DNA of 64,000 nucleotides from Chitinophagaceae bacterium PMP191F (GTDB lineage Bacteria; Bacteroidota; Bacteroidia; Chitinophagales; Chitinophagaceae), in the NCBI GenBank assembly GCA_001302245.1, contig LGYU01000014.1, positions 1-64,000 on the forward strand, written 5' to 3'. Both the position numbers and the translations under genes were made by a program. This document shows positions 15,523 through 26,800 of this stretch, piece by piece (the first letter of the stretch is position 1; the number at the start of each line of letters is the position of its first letter). The notes under the pieces were generated by a model. That model worked only from the letters and a program-made list of their open reading frames with translations. It searched no databases and had not been told where the DNA came from.

Positions 15523-16587
15523 TTAGCTTTGCTTGGCCAGCTTTTCAGCGTTTTCGGCAAACTGTAATTTTTCAATGAATTCCTGTACGTTCCCGTTCAT
15601 TACATCATCCAGGTTATATACGGTCAGCCCGATACGGTGATCGGTAACACGACCCTGTGGAAAGTTGTACGTACGGATCTTTGCACTGCGGTCGCCGGTA
15701 CTTACAAGGCTTTTACGGTGACGGGCAATTTCATCTTCCTGTTTGCGAACCTGTTCTTCATACAGTTTTGTACGCAGCATCTGCATGGCTTTTTCGCGGT
15801 TGCCCAGCTGTGTACGTTCTGTCTGGCACATTACAACGGTACCGCTGGGTAAGTGTGTCAGGATTACTTTAGTTTCCACCTTGTTTACGTTCTGACCACC
15901 GGCACCACCACTTCGCGCAGTTTCCATTTTTACATCACTTTCCTTTACTTCCACGTCTACTTCTTCGGCTTCCGGCATTACAGCTACGGTTGCCGCGGAT
16001 GTATGAACGCGACCGGATGCTTCCGTATCGGGTACGCGTTGTACACGGTGTACCCCACTTTCAAATTTCAGGGTGCCGTACACATCATCGCCTACCACTT
16101 CCACCTGTACCTCTTTGTAACCGCCAACAGAACCTTCTGTTTCGCTGAGAATGGCTGTTTTCCAGCCTTTTCTTTCGCAATAGCGCAGGTACATGCGCAA
16201 CAGGTCGCCGGCAAACAAACTGGCTTCATCACCACCGGTACCTGCACGGATCTCAAGAATGGCATTTTTATCGTCCTGCGGATCTTTGGGAATCAGCATT
16301 TGCCGGATATCTGCTTCGAGAGTGGCTTTCTTTTCTTCCAGGGCGGGTAATTCTTCCTTGGCAAGCTCACGCAGTTCTTCGTCATTGCCATTCAGCGCTT
16401 CGCGGTAACTATTCAGGTCGTTCAATGCCTCCTGGTAATCATTGCTGGCCTGTACTATCTTTTCAAGGCTGCGGTATTCCTTACTCATAGCGCTGAACCT
16501 TTTGTTGTCACTAACAATTTCAGGGTTTGTCAGTGCCACACCAAGATCTTGGAACCGTGCGCGTATTGCTTCTAATTTGTCTAACAT
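15523..16587 (-). CDS. prfA: Peptide chain release factor 1
   Basis: RF1 recognises UAA and UAG in the ribosomal A site and triggers release of the finished chain. The GGQ catalytic motif is in [15 protein letters not shown], and the codon-recognition P-x-T tripeptide is PDT in [15 protein letters not shown] (RF2 would have SPF). The C-terminal hallmark [15 protein letters not shown] is intact. At 354 residues it is full length, with no RF2-type frameshift. The start [16 protein letters not shown] is the family's usual N-terminus. A TAnnTTTG element at 16693-16700 implies a leader of about 100 bases containing a small GC-rich hairpin. Confidence 0.98.
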   Translation of the reverse strand: MLDKLEAIRARFQDLGVALTNPEIVSDNKRFSAMSKEYRSLEKIVQASNDYQEALNDLNSYREALNGNDEELRELAKEELPALEEKKATLEADIRQMLIPKDPQDDKNAILEIRAGTGGDEASLFAGDLLRMYLRYCERKGWKTAILSETEGSVGGYKEVQVEVVGDDVYGTLKFESGVHRVQRVPDTEASGRVHTSAATVAVMPEAEEVDVEVKESDVKMETARSGGAGGQNVNKVETKVILTHLPSGTVVMCQTERTQLGNREKAMQMLRTKLYEEQVRKQEDEIARHRKSLVSTGDRSAKIRTYNFPQGRVTDHRIGLTVYNLDDVMNGNVQEFIEKLQFAENAEKLAKQS

Positions 16588-16630
16588 GTTTACAGTATTT
16601 TTATGCAGTCAAACGAAGTGCGGGTATCAG

Positions 16631-16644
16631 CCTCCAACGGGAGG
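16631..16644 (-). other. Small hairpin in the prfA leader
   Basis: CCTCC (16631-16635) pairs with GGAGG (16640-16644) around AACG. It lies between the predicted prfA promoter and start codon, so it would be in the 5' untranslated leader. Confidence 0.35.
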
Positions 16645-16692
16645 TTTCTGCTTCTTCTTAATTTATCCGCACATCTTCTGCAAAAAGGTGTG

Positions 16693-16700
16693 CAAAGTTA
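16693..16700 (-). promoter_or_regulatory. Putative prfA -7 element
   Basis: The minus strand reads TAACTTTG, matching TAnnTTTG, 106 bases upstream of the prfA start and 18 bases from the divergent amidohydrolase start. Confidence 0.4.
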
Positions 16701-16717
16701 ATCGTTTCATCGTTTAC

Positions 16718-17875
16718 ATGGGTTACAGAAAGTTCAGAGCCGACTACTTATTTACCGGCAACGGTTTGTTACTGAAAGACAAGGTGTTGATAACCGGTCA
16801 TGACGGACGTATCCTGTCGGTAGTACCCGCTGCGGAAGCCGGAGAGGGGGTGGAAGTGTTTCCCGGCATTCTGAGCCCGGGATTTGTGAACTGCCATTGT
16901 CACCTGGAACTCAGTCACATGAAAGGTGTGATCCCTGAAAGAACAGGAATGACAGACTTTTTGCTGGGGGTAATGCAGCAGCGGTCTTTTCCGCATGAAC
17001 AAGTACAGCAGGCTATTGCTGACGCCGAAATGGCCATGTGGCAACAGGGGGTTGTGGCGGTGGGTGATATCTGCAATACTGCTGATACGTTGGTACAAAA
17101 ACAGTCAGGGCGTTTGCGGTATCACAGTTTTATTGAGACGATGGGTTTTATACCTGCTACAGCAGCACTGCGTTTTGAGGCTGCCCGCAAAGTGTATGAG
17201 CAGTTTGTAGCTGCGCAGGGTATAGCCGGAACTGTTTCACTGGCGCCACATGCTCCTTATTCGGTTTCGCCCGAATTGTTCCGGTTGATTACACAATATC
17301 CCGGTAATCGGTTGCTGACGTTGCACAACCAGGAAAGCAGTGCTGAAGATGATTTTATCAGGAGTGGTAATGGTGAATTGCTGCGTTTGTACGAAGCAAT
17401 GGGATTGGATATTTCCTTTTATAGTCCTTATGGAACAGATAGTATTCAGGCCTGCCTGCCTTATTTTTTACCTGCACAATCTGTGCTGCTGGTACACAAT
17501 GTGCTGACCAATGCAAGTGACCTGGAATTGATTGCGGCGTCTCCGGTTGATGTACATTTCTGTTTGTGTCCCAATGCCAATGAGTATATTGGCAATGGCT
17601 TGCCGGATATTGATCTGATCAGGCGTTATGCAGTAAATATTGTAACAGGAACAGACAGCCTGGCTTCCAACCATCAGTTAAGCATCTTAGAAGAATTAAA
17701 AACCATCCGCAAATATTATCCTGCTATTGATAAGTATGAGTTGTTGCAATGGGCCACACTGAATGGCGCCAAAGCCCTGGGAATGGAAAAACAGCTGGGC
17801 AGTTTTGAAGAAGGAAAAACTCCTGGTGTGTTATTGATTGCCGAAGACCTGGGAAATGTGCAACGGTTGATATAG
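16718..17875 (+). CDS. Amidohydrolase (metal-dependent deaminase/hydrolase)
   Basis: A cytoplasmic metal-dependent hydrolase of the amidohydrolase superfamily, 385 residues from the ATG at 16718. The open frame extends upstream to 16442, but that part is antisense to prfA and shows no family similarity, so the start [16 protein letters not shown] is chosen. Metal ligands are visible: HCHLE (about residues 66-70, HxH), [17 protein letters not shown], and the final Asp in [12 protein letters not shown]. The sequence is closest in style to the subtype-III deaminase group (cytosine, guanine, S-adenosylhomocysteine/methylthioadenosine or aminodeoxyfutalosine deaminases), all acting on ring C-N bonds. 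The substrate cannot be settled from the sequence alone. It is convergent with recO, eight bases apart. Confidence 0.88.
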   Translation: MGYRKFRADYLFTGNGLLLKDKVLITGHDGRILSVVPAAEAGEGVEVFPGILSPGFVNCHCHLELSHMKGVIPERTGMTDFLLGVMQQRSFPHEQVQQAIADAEMAMWQQGVVAVGDICNTADTLVQKQSGRLRYHSFIETMGFIPATAALRFEAARKVYEQFVAAQGIAGTVSLAPHAPYSVSPELFRLITQYPGNRLLTLHNQESSAEDDFIRSGNGELLRLYEAMGLDISFYSPYGTDSIQACLPYFLPAQSVLLVHNVLTNASDLELIAASPVDVHFCLCPNANEYIGNGLPDIDLIRRYAVNIVTGTDSLASNHQLSILEELKTIRKYYPAIDKYELLQWATLNGAKALGMEKQLGSFEEGKTPGVLLIAEDLGNVQRLI

Positions 17876-17883
17876 AGATGGCA

Positions 17884-18624
17884 TCAGGAAAGGATCTGTT
17901 GCAGGATTGGCCATGTGCGCATAGTGCCAAAATCCTGCACATGCAATGCATAGAACATCTGGTAAGCCTGTAGCAATATGCGTCGTGATTCGTAATTCAG
18001 TTTAATTTCTTTCAGTTCATGTGGCAGCATAACTTTCAGCAGTTGTGAGGTAATGCTGCTATAGGGTTCCTGTAAAAAGTGGGGATGTAGTGGATGATCG
18101 TGCACAAAAAGGCCTTCTTGTAAGTCAAAAAAAGTTGTTTGTGCGGAATAGGTATCACTTAATTGAAAACCGAAAAATGTGGCAAGGTGCAGCGAGAAGT
18201 ACAAAGGATAATTGGCAGTCATCTGCTCATCGGCACTGTCAAGATGTGTAAATGCATCTTCCAGGAAATAAAAGAGAGAAGGATTTGATTCCGGTTGCTT
18301 CAGGGTTTTCTGCAGCAGTTCTATCATGAACAGCGATACCGCATTTTTTATCACATCAAAAAAAAGGTGCTGGTACAGGTATCCCCATTTAAATTCTTTT
18401 AACCGTTGCAGGTTGTGCAATTCATTGTGATACGCCTGCAGATCCAGTATTGCTCCGGGTTGAAACAGGTTGGCTTTGCCCATCCCTTTTTTAGAGGAAG
18501 TGCGTACGCCGTTTACGATGTAAGATTGTATACCAAACAACTCGGTATAAATGGTAACAATGACGCTGGTTTCACCATACTTCACTGTTCTGAACACAAT
18601 ACCTTTTGTTGCGTGTATCGTCAT
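17884..18624 (-). CDS. recO: DNA repair protein RecO
   Basis: RecO works with RecF and RecR to load RecA on single-stranded DNA coated by SSB, and anneals complementary strands. The N-terminal OB fold is visible (MTIHATKGIVFRTVKYGETSVIVTIYTELFG, then KKGMGKANLFQPGAILDLQAYH), followed by an alpha-helical domain. At 246 residues it matches Bacteroidota RecO. The four-cysteine zinc site of some homologues is absent. The start codon overlaps the porZ stop (18621-18624, ATGA), so recO is translationally coupled behind porZ. Such recO/porZ neighbourhood is known in other Bacteroidota. Confidence 0.95.
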   Translation of the reverse strand: MTIHATKGIVFRTVKYGETSVIVTIYTELFGIQSYIVNGVRTSSKKGMGKANLFQPGAILDLQAYHNELHNLQRLKEFKWGYLYQHLFFDVIKNAVSLFMIELLQKTLKQPESNPSLFYFLEDAFTHLDSADEQMTANYPLYFSLHLATFFGFQLSDTYSAQTTFFDLQEGLFVHDHPLHPHFLQEPYSSITSQLLKVMLPHELKEIKLNYESRRILLQAYQMFYALHVQDFGTMRTWPILQQILS

Positions 18625-20906
18625 TGTTTTACAAATACAATTTTGGTCACTATTTTTTCCTGGCCGCTATCACTTTTGGCCAGCACAATATATACGCCAC
18701 TGCTGATTACCTGCCCTTTATAGTTTTTCCCGTGCCAGATAGCTTGTGTGCCCAGTGCTCTTGTCTGGTAAACCAGTCTGCCATCCAGTTCTGTGATCTT
18801 GACTATGGCATTATTAGGTACGCCTCTTACAGCAATATTGCCTGCATAGCCCGGTGGCACGGGGTTGGGAAATACCAGTACATTATTGCCGGTAGCTTCG
18901 GGTTCTGTAGCTGTGCTTCTGTAAGAACAAATGCCTCCGGCGGTAGCAAAAAATACTTCACCTGTTTTGCCATCAATAGAGATCTGCTGTACATCGTTGC
19001 TGAGCAGCGGACTGTTGTCCGCAGAAAAACGATAGATGGTCTTACTGCCATCAGCATTGATAAGCCATACGCCGTTTTTTGTACCCACCCATTTGCGGTC
19101 AGCGCCATCTACTGCAATGGATTGGACCTGTTCATTACGGAACAGGTAACCGGCAAAATTATCCTGCTGAACAATGGGTAAAACTGCTTCGCAACCACGG
19201 GTGAACAATTCCTGCGGACATTGTATTACGCCGATGCCCTGTGCGGTGCCCACCCAGATAAACCCGCTTTTGTCTTTGGCAATACAATACACCGTATTAT
19301 CCGGAAGATTGCCATTACCCGTACCTGCTTTGAACCATTTCCACTGATCATCACCCGGGTTTTCGATGGTTAGTCCATGATTAAAACAAAACAATCCATT
19401 GCCTTTGGGTGAAATGATCCATTTCTGGTTCTGGTCATCAATAACGATTTGCGAAACGGCATTTTCTGCAATGGGATAAGGGATGGTAAATGCATTCCAT
19501 TTGCCATCAGGTTTCCGCACCAGTAGTTCTTTCTCTGCGCCATAATTAGATATCCACAGATTGCGGTCAGCATCAAAAGCCAGTCCGCTGATGCGGTAAC
19601 TGTTCGGGGCAAAATAAGCAGGTTGTACTGCTGAGTTTTGTTTATACGTTGTGAGGCTATGATTGGGTTGAATATTGATTAGCCCACCTCCGTATGATCC
19701 TGCCCACACATTGCTACTGAAAGGATCGATTGCAACTGTAACCAGGTCCGGAAAAGTGTCTAGTGCCGGAGTGTTAGTGTTGTTAAGGTAACTCCATTGC
19801 TGGTTACTGAAATTGTATATGCCATTTTTATTGTCTGAAGGTTGCCATAAACCAGTTACTGATCCGGCTGTTACCCAGGTGTTGTCGTTCAGCGATTGCA
19901 TGGCGCCTGTTGCAATTCCTGGAGGTGCATTGGGAACATAGCTGTCGAACCTGGTTCCATTGTAGCGCGATAACCCTGCAAGGTTATCGGCAATCCAGTA
20001 ATTGTTCTTAAAAAAAACAGCTTGTTGCGGCGAATGTGTCAACTGCTGGTTGCTGATAGTTTGTTCTATAGCACCTGTGGTGTTCAGTGAAAGGATGCTT
20101 CCCGGTTTACTCAGCAATAATTTTGTACCGGATGCAGTGATATCATTAATGGGATGATTACCTGTATAAAAAAGCTGCCAGTTGTTGCCGTTCTGGATAA
20201 AAAGAGAATCATCTTTACGTACCAGTATTTTTTGCTGCCAGGTAATTACCTGTTGTACGGCTCCGCCTGCCAGACCAGCCGTACCGGAAATGGTTAACCA
20301 GTTGCGGAAATCGGCCAGATTATCATTATTCAGCGGTGCTTTTTTTAGTCCTTCTGCAGTAGCGGCATACAGCGAGGTACCATCGGTTGTTATGCCGGTA
20401 ATTTTTAGATAGTTACCATTGTTGCCAATGATATAGGTGTCTTTTATTTCATATTTGGTAAGGTCCAGTGCGATAATGCCGATCCCTGTAGCCAGGTAGG
20501 CTATCTGGCCGTAAGTGTAAATGCTGTAAATGGTTTTATCGCCGGTGAGGGATGCATTTTTAAAAGCACTGACGGAATAGACATTGTTGTGGTGCAATAC
20601 GTCTATCTGGCTGCTGCTATAGGCAATGATCAGTTTGTCGGTAGCAGAATCGGCCCCGATTGTACTGATGCCGGTTTCGCTGAGGCCATTCATCCTGCTA
20701 TAGCGGGTGATGTCGTTTTCCGGCTGTTCAACAGAAAAAACGCTGTAAGGAGTGGCACACCAGATGTAGCCTGTTGTTGCAAATACACGGGTTGCCTGCT
20801 GGTAAGGTAGATGTTCGCGCCAGTAGCCAACGGGTTGTAACTGGGCGTTTGCCTGCATGGAGGTTATCAGCAGCAAATGATAAAATAATACAATACGCAA
20901 CAGCAT
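18621..20906 (-). CDS. porZ: PorZ-like beta-propeller protein with T9SS sorting domain
   Basis: A 761-residue secreted protein resembling PorZ of Porphyromonas gingivalis, part of the surface attachment complex of the type IX secretion system that delivers A-LPS for cargo anchoring. A signal peptide (residues 1-21, LLLITSMQANAQ) is followed by LQPVGYWREHLPYQQATRVF, the typical PorZ start. Two beta-propeller domains follow, with repeating 'two-component-regulator propeller' blades (for example NLWISNYGAEKELLVR, GFIWVGTAQGIGVI, RKWVGTKNGVWLINADG). The C-terminal ~80 residues are a type A sorting domain (VLVFPNPVPPGYAG...VKITELDGRLVYQT...SGVYIVLAK). A TAnnTTTG element lies at 20914-20921. This gene shows the organism has T9SS. 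Confidence 0.9.
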   Translation of the reverse strand: MLLRIVLFYHLLLITSMQANAQLQPVGYWREHLPYQQATRVFATTGYIWCATPYSVFSVEQPENDITRYSRMNGLSETGISTIGADSATDKLIIAYSSSQIDVLHHNNVYSVSAFKNASLTGDKTIYSIYTYGQIAYLATGIGIIALDLTKYEIKDTYIIGNNGNYLKITGITTDGTSLYAATAEGLKKAPLNNDNLADFRNWLTISGTAGLAGGAVQQVITWQQKILVRKDDSLFIQNGNNWQLFYTGNHPINDITASGTKLLLSKPGSILSLNTTGAIEQTISNQQLTHSPQQAVFFKNNYWIADNLAGLSRYNGTRFDSYVPNAPPGIATGAMQSLNDNTWVTAGSVTGLWQPSDNKNGIYNFSNQQWSYLNNTNTPALDTFPDLVTVAIDPFSSNVWAGSYGGGLINIQPNHSLTTYKQNSAVQPAYFAPNSYRISGLAFDADRNLWISNYGAEKELLVRKPDGKWNAFTIPYPIAENAVSQIVIDDQNQKWIISPKGNGLFCFNHGLTIENPGDDQWKWFKAGTGNGNLPDNTVYCIAKDKSGFIWVGTAQGIGVIQCPQELFTRGCEAVLPIVQQDNFAGYLFRNEQVQSIAVDGADRKWVGTKNGVWLINADGSKTIYRFSADNSPLLSNDVQQISIDGKTGEVFFATAGGICSYRSTATEPEATGNNVLVFPNPVPPGYAGNIAVRGVPNNAIVKITELDGRLVYQTRALGTQAIWHGKNYKGQVISSGVYIVLAKSDSGQEKIVTKIVFVKQ

Positions 20907-20913
20907 ACCTTAC

Positions 20914-20921
20914 CAAAGGTA
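20914..20921 (-). promoter_or_regulatory. Putative porZ-recO -7 element
   Basis: The minus strand reads TACCTTTG (TAnnTTTG match), 8 bases upstream of the porZ start, implying a very short leader. Confidence 0.45.
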
Positions 20922-21012
20922 CTTGTAATGGCGTAAATAAACTTCGCCAATACCCCCAAATTAAGTTTCTTTGCTACCGTCAAATTTTTTAATCATCCAA
21001 ATCCCTGAAACT

Positions 21013-23358
21013 ATGTGGGGAATGCTCGCCCGTTTTATTCTTCATTTTCGCTGGATGTTGCTCGCTTTGTTACTGGCTGTTACTGTATTGCTGGGCTATC
21101 ATGCCTCCAAAGTGCAGATGAGTTATGAGTATACCAGGGCTATACCCACCGATAATCCCAAATACCAGGATTACCAGGCTTTCCGTAAGCAGTTTGGTGA
21201 GGATGGTAACCTGATGGTGATCGGTATTCAGACCAACGATTTCTTCAAGGCGGATTTTTTTAATGATTATGTGTCGTTGCTGGATACTGTAAAACAGGTA
21301 AATGCCGTGGAAGATATATTGAGTGTGCCTGCTGCCAGTAACCTGGTAAAAGATACTGCCACTGAAAAATTAAAGGCAATACCTGTTTTCCCAAAAGTTG
21401 CATTATCGCAGCCGGCACTGGATAGTGCTGCTGCTGTTTTCCGCAATCTGCCTTTTTACCAGGGATTGTTGTACAACTATTCCACATCCACGTACCTGAT
21501 GGGGATCCGCATTAATAAGGATGTGCTCAATTCCAAAAAAAGAAATGATGTGGTAGCTGCTATTGTAAAGGCAGCGGATGTTTTTGGTAAGAAACACGAT
21601 GTTGAAATGCATTACAGCGGATTGCCACTGATACGTACCAACCTGGCAACAAAAGTGGCCAAGGAAATGCAGTTGTTCCTGCTGGGGTCTTTCCTGTTGT
21701 CTGCAGTGATATTGCTGATCTTTTTCCGGAGTATCAGTGCCACAGTATTATCGCTTACCGTAGTAGTAATAGGTGTATTGTGGAGCCTGGGCACTATGCA
21801 ATGGCTGGGCTATAAGATCACATTGCTCAATGCGCTTATTCCGCCGTTGATTGTTGTAATAGGCATACCCAATTGTATTTATTTCCTCAATAAATATCAT
21901 ACGTCGTATAACAGTGTAAATGCTCCATCACCCGAAAAGAAGCATAAAGCGTTGGTGGAAATGATCAGTCGTATGGGAGTGGTAACACTGTTCTGTAATA
22001 TCGCAGCGGCTATCGGTTTTGCAGTATTTGCATTGACCAAAAGCGCCATATTACAGGAGTTTGGTGTAGTAGCTGGTATCAATATCATGGCTCTGTTCTT
22101 TATTTCATTAATACTTATACCCTGTGTGCTGAGTATTCTGCCGGAACCTAAACCGCGTCATACCCGCTACCTGGATAATAAATGGCTGCTGGCTGTGCTG
22201 GACAAACTGGAAGTATGGTCATTACATCATCAGAAATCCATTTATCTGGTAACAGTTCTGTTGCTGGCAATATCTGTGGCAGGCATTATGCGATTGAAGT
22301 CGGTTGGTTTTATGGTGGATGATCTGCCGAAAACAGACAAAATCTATACAGACCTGAAATTTTTTGAACATAATTTCCGCGGGGTAATGCCATTGGAGAT
22401 TGTGGTGGATACCAAACGCAAAAATGGTCTGCGTAGCAATCCATTGCAAACATTTGCCAAAATTGATTCTTTGTCACAGTTTATAGCCGCACAGCCGGAA
22501 ATGGCCCGCCCGCTTTCAATTGTGGAAGGATTGAAGTTTGCGAGGCAGGCATATTACAATGGTGACAGTGCCAGTTATGGTTTGCCCAATGCGTTCGATA
22601 TCAGTTTTTTGGCACAATATCTTTCTGCCGGAGGCGGCAACAATGACAGTAGTGGTAAAAAAGACAATTTTACCCGTGTGGTAAGTGCTTTTATGGATAG
22701 CAGCAGACGCCAGGCACGCATCAGTGTAAATATGGCTGATGTAGGCAGTAAACGACTGCCCGAATTACTGGCAGCCATTGAAAATAAAAGCAGCCAGATA
22801 TTCGATACTGCCAGGTATAAAATCGCACTTACAGGTACCAGTGTAACCTTCCAGGAAGGAAATATCTTTATCATTAATGGCCTGAAAGAAAGTATCATGT
22901 GGGCATTTTTGCTGATCGCTGCCTGTATGTTGTACCTGTTCCGTTCTTTTCGTATCCTGATCTGTTCGCTGGTGCCAAATCTTATACCGCTGGTAATCAC
23001 AGCCGGTGTAATGGGCTGGGCGGGTGTTGCCATAAAACCCTCTACTGTACTGGTGTTTTCAGTAGCGCTGGGAATTGCTATTGATATTACAATTCGTTTC
23101 CTGGTGAATTACAAACAGGAATTACAGAGCAATACGCGGCCTGCAAAAGAAGTGGTAGTTGATACCATTCACAAAACAGGTATCAGTATTATTTATACAT
23201 CGCTGGTACTGATAGCGGGATTTGTAATATTCTGTTTCAGTGGTTTTGGCGGTACGCAGGCGCTGGGCTGGCTTACCTCGCTTACATTGGTACTGGCTAC
23301 GCTTACCAATCTTATTTTCCTGCCGGCTTTATTATTAACCCTGGTAAAAAAGAAATAG
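21013..23358 (+). CDS. MMPL/RND-family transporter
   Basis: A 781-residue inner-membrane protein of the RND superfamily, MMPL/Patched-like branch, moving lipids or hydrophobic molecules with proton-motive force. The layout is the duplicated one: one helix (LHFRWMLLALLLAVTVLLGYHA), a large periplasmic loop, then a block of helices (LFLLGSFLLSAVILLIFF, ATVLSLTVVVIGVLWSLG, LIVVIGIPNCIYFLNKYH, VVTLFCNIAAAIGFAVFAL), and the same again in the C-terminal half (SIMWAFLLIAACMLYLF, VLVFSVALGIAIDITIRFLVNY). The start is set at the ATG of MWGMLARFILHFRW; an upstream in-frame TTG at 20971 is less likely. No periplasmic adaptor or outer-membrane factor is adjacent, so this is a stand-alone exporter. The substrate is unknown. 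Confidence 0.92.
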   Translation: MWGMLARFILHFRWMLLALLLAVTVLLGYHASKVQMSYEYTRAIPTDNPKYQDYQAFRKQFGEDGNLMVIGIQTNDFFKADFFNDYVSLLDTVKQVNAVEDILSVPAASNLVKDTATEKLKAIPVFPKVALSQPALDSAAAVFRNLPFYQGLLYNYSTSTYLMGIRINKDVLNSKKRNDVVAAIVKAADVFGKKHDVEMHYSGLPLIRTNLATKVAKEMQLFLLGSFLLSAVILLIFFRSISATVLSLTVVVIGVLWSLGTMQWLGYKITLLNALIPPLIVVIGIPNCIYFLNKYHTSYNSVNAPSPEKKHKALVEMISRMGVVTLFCNIAAAIGFAVFALTKSAILQEFGVVAGINIMALFFISLILIPCVLSILPEPKPRHTRYLDNKWLLAVLDKLEVWSLHHQKSIYLVTVLLLAISVAGIMRLKSVGFMVDDLPKTDKIYTDLKFFEHNFRGVMPLEIVVDTKRKNGLRSNPLQTFAKIDSLSQFIAAQPEMARPLSIVEGLKFARQAYYNGDSASYGLPNAFDISFLAQYLSAGGGNNDSSGKKDNFTRVVSAFMDSSRRQARISVNMADVGSKRLPELLAAIENKSSQIFDTARYKIALTGTSVTFQEGNIFIINGLKESIMWAFLLIAACMLYLFRSFRILICSLVPNLIPLVITAGVMGWAGVAIKPSTVLVFSVALGIAIDITIRFLVNYKQELQSNTRPAKEVVVDTIHKTGISIIYTSLVLIAGFVIFCFSGFGGTQALGWLTSLTLVLATLTNLIFLPALLLTLVKKK

Positions 23359-23878
23359 GGGTATCCGGAATTTTCCGGTTTTATCACCGGATCTGCTCCC
23401 AAACCCTAAAGTTTCAAATTGCTCATTTGCTGTTCCTGTATCAGGAACGGCATTTGGCGTTTGTAGTCATCACACTTTGTAGCATACTATCCCAAAGAAT
23501 TTAAACTTGTCTTGATTTTAATTACCTTTTTGATACTGCCTGCACATGCCTGCACATACTAACGTTTTTGCATTACTGATATAAAAATACTGACGCTGAT
23601 CTAAATATGTAAAATGTGCTGAAATCCTTTGTGGGACTAGCTTATCTGTAAATAGAAGCTTTTGGTATTGCCTGTAATTAATATATTTTTTTCTGATATG
23701 CATGCCGCAGTTGTCGCGGCAATAACCTGCATTGATTTACATCAGATTCCGAAAATGGTTGAAAAAAAATTAAATATAATTGTCTAAAGCAGCGCGTATA
23801 TGTCTTATATTGTCCATTCATAATAGTATAACGCTGTTTGTACTATTTAATGATTTTTTGAACCAAAACTAACAAAGC
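23359..23878. other. 520-base intergenic region ahead of susC pair 1
   Basis: A short CCGGAA/TTCCGG hairpin followed by TTTT at 23365-23382 is a weak terminator for the transporter. The 10-base unit TGCCTGCACA is duplicated in tandem at 23537-23556. A TGCCGC/GCGGCA hairpin lies at 23703-23721. The last 20 bases hold the leader AACCAAAACTAAC before the susC start. No gene or clear promoter was seen. Confidence 0.5.
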
Positions 23879-26800
23879 ATGAGAAAAATGCTATCACTTG
23901 TGGTAGCAACGCTGCTCTTTGCAGGGCAGCTAGCTGCACAATCCCGGGTAATCACCGGAAAGATTGCTGATGCCAGTGGAAATCCCATTCCCAACGCATC
24001 AGTTATTGTAAAAGGTACCGCCAACGGTACCACATCTACTGCAGATGGTACATATTCACTAACAGTTCCCGCTTCATCCAGAATTCTTACTATTTCAGCT
24101 GTAGGTTTTTCCGAAGTAGAATTTACCATCGGGAATAAAGCTGTTATCAATGCTACACTGGAATCTGCTGATAAAAATCTGCAGGAAGTAGTGGTAGTGG
24201 GATATGGTACACAACGCAAAGCGGAAGTTACAGGAAGCTTGGCCAGTGTAAAAGGCGCAGTAGTTGCTGACAAGCCTGTACAAAGTTTTGAGGCCGCACT
24301 GGGTGGACGTGCTGCCGGTGTGCAGATCACGATCCCTAACGGCGTGCTGAACAATCCCCCCGTGTTCAGGATCAGGGGAACCAACTCAATTTCTTTGAGC
24401 TCATATCCATTGATCGTGGTAGACGGTATTCCGACTTTTACCGGCGATTACAGTGGTACCAATGCTGGCGCCAATGCCCTGGCCAGCATTAATCCCAGTG
24501 ATATCGAAAGCATTGATATCTCTAAGGACGCAGCTGCTTCTGCTATTTACGGAAGCCGTGCTGCGAACGGTGTAGTATTCATTACTACTAAAAAAGGTAA
24601 ACTTGGCCGTGCAAAGGTTTCGTATGATGGTTGGGTTGGCTGGACTACTGTACAGCGTTTGCCCGATCTGCTGAATGCACAGCAATACACTGATTTTAAA
24701 AATCAGGCCCTGAAAAACGCAAATACTTACAACGCTACTACCAACTACTTTGCATTGACAAACGATGCTAATGGTAACCCTATTAATACACGCTGGTATG
24801 ATTATGTCTACCGCACCGGTTTTTCTCACAGTAATTCAATTAATGTGTCCGGCGCCACAGAATCTACCAACTATTACTTCTCCGTTGGTTATACAGACCA
24901 GGAAGGCATTGTTCGTAAAAATGACTTTAAGCGTAAAAACATTTTATTCAATATTGATCACAGGGCCAATAAGGTACTCTCTGTAGGCGCCAAGGTGGCT
25001 TATTCTAATGAACAGAACCTGGCAGCAACCAGCTCCGGTTCTTTGCCCGGAGAAGCCTTCTCTACCGGTGGTTTGGGAAGGGTTGCTGTTGTTACTGCAC
25101 CTAACGTAAGTCCTTATAATAATGATGGCAGCTACAATATTAACAGCGCCAGCCCATCATTGATAGGCAGCATGAATAATAAACAATCACAGATCGGTTT
25201 TTACAACCCTGTGATCTCGCTGGATAAAAACAAAAGTAACAGTGAGTCTAATCACACTCAGGCCAATGCCTATATACAGATCAAGCCATTCAACTGGCTT
25301 GCTTATAAATCAGTATATGGTATCGACTACCTGTATTTAGATAATCTGGTATACTATGATCCTATCAGTGGTGAAGGTTACAGCACTACTGGTTATGCTG
25401 CCAGTAGCTATTCAAAAAACAAACGTAGTGTATGGACTAATACATTGTCTTTTGATTATACAATAGCAAGCAAACACACCATTGGTTTGCTGGCTGGTAT
25501 AGAGGAGCAAAGAACAAACACTGAATCATTTGGTTTGGCAAGACAAACTGTGTCTGATCCGTATTTTACCAATATCCAGGGTGGCTGGGGTGTTAATAAT
25601 CCAGCATCAATGAATATCGGACAGAACTATTTGTATTCTCAGTTTGGTCGCTTCAACTATAATTATGATAAGAAATACTATCTGAGTGCTAACCTGCGCC
25701 AGGATGAATATTCAGGTTTGGGCTACAATGCACGTAAAGGAACTTTCTGGGGTGTATCTGCCGGTTGGGAGATTAACAGAGAAAATTTCTGGAATTCAGC
25801 GCATCTGGACAAAGTATTCAGCAGCTTTAAACTACGTGGTAGTTATGGTAAAGTGGGTAATATAGGAGGTATTGGTAACTTTGAATCGTATACTTCATAT
25901 GGTTCCGGATTATATGGCGGCCTGGCAACTTTAAACTTTAGCGGCGCCGGTAATACTAACCTGACATGGGAAACCAGTAAAAAGCTGGATGTAGGATTTA
26001 GTTTCGGCATACTGAATGAGAGAGTTACCGGTGAGTTTTCTTATTACAAGAATAATATTGACGGATTGATCCTGGATGTACCACAGATTCCTTCTGCTGG
26101 TATACCCAATAATTCTCTGCGCGGTAACGTAGGTTCTATGTACAACAAGGGTGTGGAATTTACTTTAAATGCTACACCAGTAAGCACAAAAGATTTCAGC
26201 TGGAATACTTCATTCAACATTGGTATCAATAAAAATGAAGTAACGTCACTGGCACCTGGTATTCCTTTTATTATCATTACTTCCCCTGCCGGCGCATCTA
26301 CCAACGAAGCAGTGAGTATTACTCAGCCAGGATATTCTATCGGTACCTTATATCTGATCCCCACCAAAGGTGTAGATCCGCAGACTGGTCGTAGGATATA
26401 TGTAAATGCTAGTGGTAAAGATGTATATTATTCTCATCCGGGTCTTTGGCAGTATGCAGATGGATCTACCGCTTCTGCTATTTCAACTACAGACAGAAGA
26501 ATTGCTAAGAATACCAACCCCAAACAATATGGTGGTTTTGACAACACTTTCCGTTACAAAGATTTTGAAATGAACGTGTTGTTGACCTACCAGTTGGGCT
26601 TCTATGTATATTATGGTACAGAAGCTGGTTTAAGAGACATGCGTTTCTGGAACAATGAAACGGCAGTTCTGAGGGCATGGACCAAACCTGGCGATGTTAC
26701 TGATATTCCTAAGGCCGTGTTTGGAGATAACTATTCCAATGGTTCTGCAATTCCTTTGGATGTACATATGTACAAAGGAAATTTCATGAAACTCAGAAAT

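Noticed and set aside
16442-16717. N-terminal extension of the amidohydrolase
   Set aside because: The extra 92 codons are antisense to prfA or intergenic, and the family's conserved start begins at the ATG at 16718.
20971-21012. TTG-initiated extension of the MMPL transporter
   Set aside because: The 14 added codons are not transporter-like and a normal ATG follows at 21013.
23537-23556. Tandem 10-base duplication TGCCTGCACA
   Set aside because: Two copies only, no further repeats or associated gene; probably a chance slip duplication.
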